From positions 5,621,455 through 5,685,454 of the forward strand of contig NZ_CP124543.1 of NCBI RefSeq assembly GCF_029953635.1: DNA of 64,000 bases, given 5' to 3'. Position 1 is the first letter of the stretch; every line of letters begins with the position of its first letter. This document shows, piece by piece, positions 59,780 through 64,000 of the stretch. The notes below the pieces were generated by a model. It saw only the letters and a program-made list of their open reading frames with translations, was not told the DNA's origin and did no database searches. The position numbers were made by a program, and so were the translations under genes. This DNA comes from Halotia branconii CENA392. GTDB lineage: Bacteria > Cyanobacteriota > Cyanobacteriia > Cyanobacteriales > Nostocaceae.

Positions 59780-60379
59780 CTAACTATGGATTCTCGGCTC
59801 TGAATACAAATTTACCAGCAACTCACTTTCGACTGTAGCCAATTCATCGAGTCGTTGGATGACAACTTCTCTGTCAAAGTAAGTATCTGCTAAAACCCAG
59901 TATGTACCAAAGTGACGCGCTTCTGATGCCATCAAACCCCGATAAAATTTGGTTAATTCTGGCTCAGGACAGTGTGTAGCTAATAGTCCTAAGCGTTCGT
60001 GACTACGAGCTTCAATTAAACCAGTCACTAGTAAGGAATCTAAAAAGCGATGGGGTTCTTGAGGACGCACAGCAGCTCTTAAACCAGCGCCGTAGGGAGG
60101 CGGTGGTAAAGGTGCAAGAGGGATATTGCGGCGTTCTAGCCACTGATTAACTAGTTCAAAGTGTTCTAGTTCTTCGCGAGCGATCGCAGTTAACTCCCGA
60201 ACCATCTTAGTATTGGAAGGATAGCGAAACATCAAATTTAACGCCACACCTGCGGCTTTGCGTTCACAGTGAGAATGGTCAAGTAAGATGATATCTAAAT
60301 TTGCGATCGCCTGTTTTACCCAAGCATCGCTAGTAGGTTGTTTCAGGGCGTTAATTGTGGGTAATACAGAAGTAAGCAC
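59780..60379 (-). CDS. miaE: tRNA-(ms2io6A37) hydroxylase
   Basis: A 199-residue diiron protein from the GTG at 60379 (beginning VLTSVLPTINAL); a TTG 16 codons earlier is open. Ferritin-like iron ligands are visible as LLDHSHCERKAA, AREELEHFELV, LVTGLIEARSHERL and LMASEARHFGTY. MiaE hydroxylates the isopentenyl side chain of ms2i6A37 in tRNAs reading UNN codons. The catalytic E-x-x-H pairs are complete. Confidence 0.9.
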   Translation of the reverse strand: MLTSVLPTINALKQPTSDAWVKQAIANLDIILLDHSHCERKAAGVALNLMFRYPSNTKMVRELTAIAREELEHFELVNQWLERRNIPLAPLPPPPYGAGLRAAVRPQEPHRFLDSLLVTGLIEARSHERLGLLATHCPEPELTKFYRGLMASEARHFGTYWVLADTYFDREVVIQRLDELATVESELLVNLYSEPRIHS

Positions 60380-60675
60380 AGGGTGACAAAACTCCAGAAA
60401 TTTTAGTAATGCTGAATATCCCAGCAAATTGATTTTAATGGCAGATGAGGCGATCGGCTATGTTATGACAAAATTATTAGACTACTAGTACGAATAGAAA
60501 CTTTATGGATTCCAGATCGCTTCTTCTCTTTAATAAATATATTAAGGTAAGTAGAATGATGTGGAAAAACAAAACTATGTCAACTTTGAATTGAAAAATA
60601 AGCCAAACAGCAAACATGACGCGAAAACATCTGAGCTAAAATAAACGCATAAATAATAGATGCCGTATTGATTCT

Positions 60676-61335
60676 ATGACCGTTGCTAGAGAGTTAGATA
60701 CTCAAGAAAGCATCTGCCAAGATGTTATATTTCCCCCTGGTGACTTATATAGTGATGAGCCTCCATTGGAAACAGAACTGCATCTAGAGCAAATCATGCT
60801 CTTACTCAAATGCTTAAAATGGTTGTGGCGAGATAGAAATGATTTCTATGCAGCTGGGAACCTGACTATTTACTATAGTCCACGCCAACTCAAATCAGAA
60901 TACTTCCGGGGACCAGACTTTTTTGTAGTGTTAGGAACTCAACGCAAAACCCGCAAAAGTTGGGTAGTCTGGGAAGAAGATGGCAAATATCCCAACTTCA
61001 TTTTAGAAATTCTCTCCCAATCAACAGCAAATACAGACAAAGATTTAAAAAAACAAATTTATCAAGATACTTTCCGTACTCCTGATTATTTTTGGTTTGA
61101 CCCTTTCACACAAGAGTTTGCAGGATTTCATTTAGTAGATGGAGAATATCAACCTCTGCAAATGAATGAACAAGGACATTTGTGGAGTCATCAGTTAGGG
61201 TTACATCTAGGAATTTATGATGGACTATTGAGGTTTTTTACAGCAGATGGGCAATTAGTACCCACACCTGAAGAAACGGCAGAACGTTTAGCAGCCAAAC
61301 TGCGAGAATTAAATATCGACCCAGATACAGTTTAA
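60676..61335 (+). CDS. Uma2-family protein, tandem copy 1
   Basis: A 219-residue Uma2/DUF820 protein. Core: YFRGPDFFVVLGTQRKTRKS with the metal-ligand Asp, PNFILEILSQSTANTDKDL with the E-x-x-S motif, and FRTPDYFWFDPFTQEFAG. It ends ERLAAKLRELNIDPDTV. It is about 85-90% identical to the following gene, and even the 45 bases before the start are shared, so the two arose by tandem duplication. Confidence 0.88.
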   Translation: MTVARELDTQESICQDVIFPPGDLYSDEPPLETELHLEQIMLLLKCLKWLWRDRNDFYAAGNLTIYYSPRQLKSEYFRGPDFFVVLGTQRKTRKSWVVWEEDGKYPNFILEILSQSTANTDKDLKKQIYQDTFRTPDYFWFDPFTQEFAGFHLVDGEYQPLQMNEQGHLWSHQLGLHLGIYDGLLRFFTADGQLVPTPEETAERLAAKLRELNIDPDTV

Positions 61336-61422
61336 ATTTATTAACAAGAATCTCTAAGGAGCGATCGCAATCTATCAAACCGCTAAAATAAACGTATAAA
61401 TAATAGATGCTGTATTGATTCT

Positions 61423-62124
61423 ATGACTATTACTCAAGAATTAGATGATCAAAAAAGCATCTGCCAAGATGTTATATTTCCCCCTGGTGATTTATATAGT
61501 AACGAGCCTCCCTTGGAAACAGAACTACATCTACGACAAATAATTCTACTTTTACAATGCTTAGAATCGTTGTGGAAAAAGAAAAATGATTTCTATGCGG
61601 CGGGAAACTTGACGATTTACTATAGTCCGCGCCAACTCAAATCAGAATACTTCCGCGGCCCAGACTTTTTTGTAGTGTTAGGAACTCAACGCAAAACCCG
61701 CAAAAGCTGGGTAGTCTGGGAAGAAGACGGCAAATATCCTCATGTAATTGTAGAAATTCTTTCCCAATCAACAGCGAAGACAGACAAAGATTTAAAAAAA
61801 CAAATTTATCAAGAGACTTTCCGCACCCCGGATTATTTTTGGTTTGACCCTTTCACACAAGAGTTTGCAGGATTTCATTTAGTAGATGGAGAATATCAAC
61901 CTCTGCAAATGAATGAACAAGGACATTTGTGGAGTCATCAGTTAGGATTACATCTGGGAATTTATGATGGATTATTGAGGTTTTTTACAGCAGATGGGCA
62001 ATTAGTACCCACACCTGAAGAAACGGCAGAACAAGCAGAACAAAAAGTAGAACAAGCAGAACAAAAAGCAGAACGTTTGGCAGCCAAATTGCGCGAATTA
62101 AATATTGACCCAGATACAGTTTAG
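61423..62124 (+). CDS. Uma2-family protein, tandem copy 2 with extended coiled-coil
   Basis: A 233-residue paralogue of the preceding gene with the same nuclease core (PHVIVEILSQSTAKTDKDL here). It differs at the C terminus by a 14-residue insertion built of seven-residue units (EQAEQKV, EQAEQKA), which lengthens a predicted coiled coil before the shared ending ERLAAKLRELNIDPDTV. Seven-residue expansion of this tail is common in Uma2 proteins. Confidence 0.88.
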   Translation: MTITQELDDQKSICQDVIFPPGDLYSNEPPLETELHLRQIILLLQCLESLWKKKNDFYAAGNLTIYYSPRQLKSEYFRGPDFFVVLGTQRKTRKSWVVWEEDGKYPHVIVEILSQSTAKTDKDLKKQIYQETFRTPDYFWFDPFTQEFAGFHLVDGEYQPLQMNEQGHLWSHQLGLHLGIYDGLLRFFTADGQLVPTPEETAEQAEQKVEQAEQKAERLAAKLRELNIDPDTV

Positions 62125-62399
62125 AGTACTGCGATCGCACTCAGCATTGAAAAAATATCAATATACATTAACCAAAAAAACACTATGGAACTATACAGAC
62201 AGCCCCAATAATGCAATCATTTTCGCTCGATTCAAGTCTGCATCGCAGGATAATCCGCAAAGCAGAAATTCGGCGGATTTGGGAATATCTATGCAATAGT
62301 CCACCAAGCAAAACACGATTGTTGTAGCTTTGAGCTTTTTTCAAAGCTGTCACAGCCGAGAAACGCTAAAATCAAGTCAGCCTTTGTATTGTCGCGGTT
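62125..62399. other. intergenic region upstream of kinase
   Basis: No gene. A small inverted repeat AATCCGC/GCGGATT lies at 62252-62279. The region should hold the kinase promoter; no clear elements were recognised. Confidence 0.45.
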
Positions 62400-64000
62400 G
62401 TGTCCCACATCACACAGAGTGCTGTTCACTGCATAAATCCTGATTGTCAACGTCCTTATCCTCAACCTTGGGGAAACAAATTTTGCAACAGCTGTGGCGC
62501 GGTGCTACAGTTGCTAGATCGCTATATCCCAATCCAGCCTTTGGGTTCGGGAGGATTTGCCCAAATTTATACAGTTTGGGATCAAAAGACTCAGACACAG
62601 AAAGTGCTAAAAGTTTTGGTAGACAATTCACCAAAGGCACTAGAATTATTCGCGCAAGAAGCAGCAGTTTTAATTAATTTGCGGCATCCTGGTGTCCCTA
62701 AAGTCGATGCTGATGGATATTTTCAAGTAAATTTGATTAGTCCCAAACCACGCCAATTACCTTGCTTGGTGATGGAAAAAATTAATGGACAGACTCTTCA
62801 GGAGATACTAGAAAATTATCCTCAAGGATGTCCAGAGGAGTTGGTATTAAGCTGGTTCACCCAGGCGGTAAAGATTTTACAGGAATTACATAAACGTCAA
62901 ATTATTCACCGCGACATTAAACCTTCAAATTTGATGCTGCGGACTCCTTCACCTAATGTACCTACTGTAAATCAAGGGGGAACTGGTTGGGAACAACTAG
63001 TATTAATTGATTTTGGTGGGGCAAAACAATTTAATACAGCCATGCTACGGCGAGAATCTAGTTCAACTCGGTTATTTTCTTCTGGCTATAGTCCACCAGA
63101 ACAGGTAGTTGGGGGGAATGTAGGGCCTGCGGTTGATTTTTATGCCCTCGGTCGGACGATGATTGAATTACTCACAGGTAAGTATCCGCCAAATTTAGAA
63201 GATCCCCAAAGTGGAAAATTACGCTGGCGTACCAGGGTAAATGTAAATCGGGATCTGGCAGATTTATTAGATGAAATGGTGCAAGAGGATGTAAAGTCGC
63301 GTCCGGCAAATGCCGCTATAATTCTAAAACGCTTGGCGAAAATTACCACAGGAGGATCACAACCAGGGTTATTTGCTCAAATTCAGGATTCTGTTCGGCA
63401 AGTTTTAACCCAAACTTCTAGCCAACTGACACTACTAACTCAAACTTTTGATCAAGTTTTAGCAAGTTTTAGCCAAGCTGTAGGCACAACAGTTTTTTTG
63501 ATCGCTAAAACGGTTATAAAAATATTACAAGCCTGTCTAGCGACAATTTGGGCGATGCTACTAACTGGTATGGGAGCTGGTACAGGTGCGATCGCTGGCT
63601 GGATTTTAGGGCGTAACACAATTTTAGGCGATCGCGTTGCTGAATATATTTTTCATCAGATACCTGAATTATTTCCAAATGCTCAAACTGCTGTAGGAAC
63701 ACAAATTATTATGTTTGCCGCCGCAGGTTTGGGTACAGCATTGGGACTAACGATATCGGGGTGTTTTGGTCAACGGCGGCGGTTTTTGATAGCTTCACTG
63801 ATGGGTTTAATTAGCTATGCATTCGGCTGGTTATTTTTACAGCTAATTATGTCAGCCGAAAGCAGTGGAGGTGTGGTGGGAGTTGTTTTAGTCGCTGTTT
63901 TTTTATTCACCCTCAGTTTAGGTTTTCGCAGTCACCACATTGTTTATGCTGTAATAACTGCAATTGGTACTGCCAGCATTTTGACAAGTTTAACCATTTT
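62400..64000 (+). CDS. Ser/Thr protein kinase with N-terminal zinc ribbon (partial)
   Basis: The frame opens with GTG at 62400 and is still open at the window end after 533 codons. The N terminus has four cysteines in HCINPDCQRPYP and KFCNSCGAVLQ, a zinc-ribbon pattern common in cyanobacterial kinases. The kinase domain has the glycine loop LGSGGFAQIYTVWD, Lys in KVLKVLVDN, catalytic HRDIKPSNLML and the metal-binding DFGGAKQFN. After the kinase comes a helical linker and four or more membrane helices from about residue 380. It is a PknB-type receptor-like kinase; the substrate is unknown. Confidence 0.9.
   Translation, partial: MSHITQSAVHCINPDCQRPYPQPWGNKFCNSCGAVLQLLDRYIPIQPLGSGGFAQIYTVWDQKTQTQKVLKVLVDNSPKALELFAQEAAVLINLRHPGVPKVDADGYFQVNLISPKPRQLPCLVMEKINGQTLQEILENYPQGCPEELVLSWFTQAVKILQELHKRQIIHRDIKPSNLMLRTPSPNVPTVNQGGTGWEQLVLIDFGGAKQFNTAMLRRESSSTRLFSSGYSPPEQVVGGNVGPAVDFYALGRTMIELLTGKYPPNLEDPQSGKLRWRTRVNVNRDLADLLDEMVQEDVKSRPANAAIILKRLAKITTGGSQPGLFAQIQDSVRQVLTQTSSQLTLLTQTFDQVLASFSQAVGTTVFLIAKTVIKILQACLATIWAMLLTGMGAGTGAIAGWILGRNTILGDRVAEYIFHQIPELFPNAQTAVGTQIIMFAAAGLGTALGLTISGCFGQRRRFLIASLMGLISYAFGWLFLQLIMSAESSGGVVGVVLVAVFLFTLSLGFRSHHIVYAVITAIGTASILTSLTI

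Noticed and set aside
62105..62299. Open frame overlapping the end of the second Uma2 gene
   Set aside because: No homology and it begins inside the conserved Uma2 ending in another frame.

Overview
The window is a chromosomal segment of a filamentous, Nostocales-type cyanobacterium (Nostoc/Anabaena/Calothrix-like). The evidence is the very frequent GCGATCGC (HIP1) octamer, heptanucleotide STRR repeats, a PAM68-type photosystem assembly gene, a CGLD27-family gene, DUF3038/DUF4335 proteins, cyanophycin genes, several Uma2-family genes and a Ser/Thr kinase with a zinc-ribbon-like N terminus. No rRNA, CRISPR array or intact transposase was found. One tRNA, the initiator tRNA-fMet, is present.

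Layout. 0-12.7 kb is mostly housekeeping: the end of a sulfate permease operon (cysT-cysW), rsfS and a CGLD27-family gene, an R. etli-type asparaginase, tRNA-fMet, a DUF697-type GTPase, a Uma2 gene, a DUF6888/DUF6887 pair, an orphan C5 cytosine methyltransferase, deoC, recO, an MFS transporter and a family-4 glycosyltransferase. 12.7-17.4 kb is accessory: a 21-bp tandem array, then a translationally coupled pair of P-loop ATPase and TPR protein with nearly identical 126-bp repeats. 17.4-23.2 kb holds a GT39-type membrane glycosyltransferase and an apparent oxylipin operon (lipoxygenase, P450, unknown protein). 23.7-32.9 kb carries two DAHP synthases of different subfamilies, PAM68, rpsO, a GH13 enzyme, and cyanophycin turnover genes (cphB and a cphA2-type synthetase without the Mur-ligase half).

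33.3-42.5 kb is a defence or conflict island: a ParA-like ATPase, five small toxin-antitoxin modules spaced by a dispersed repeat family, and a two-gene operon with a small helical protein and an NB-ARC-TPR (NLR-like) protein. Their facing termini share a G-D-[IV]-N/T motif, twice in the small protein and once in the NLR. This resembles the fungal HET-S/NWD2 amyloid-signalling arrangement and is the most interesting system in the window.

45.5-59.1 kb is a copper (heavy-metal) resistance island: lipoprotein, multicopper oxidase, DUF411 protein, Cys-rich four-helix copper-storage protein, two DUF305 proteins (one CopM-like), a CusA/CusB-like RND efflux pair and an OmpR-family two-component system. 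Four perfect copies and one half copy of an 11-bp-phased direct repeat (ATGAAAT-N4-ATGAAAT) lie in its intergenic regions and probably mark one regulon. The island also holds a compositionally foreign DUF305 gene and a relic of a glutathione/mercuric-reductase-type gene. 59.3-64 kb has a VOC protein, miaE, a tandem Uma2 duplication and the start of a Ser/Thr kinase that runs off the window.

Start codons were adjusted where an internal ATG or GTG with a ribosome binding site or a family-typical N terminus was better supported. All functional calls come from reading motifs and context; no database search was possible.
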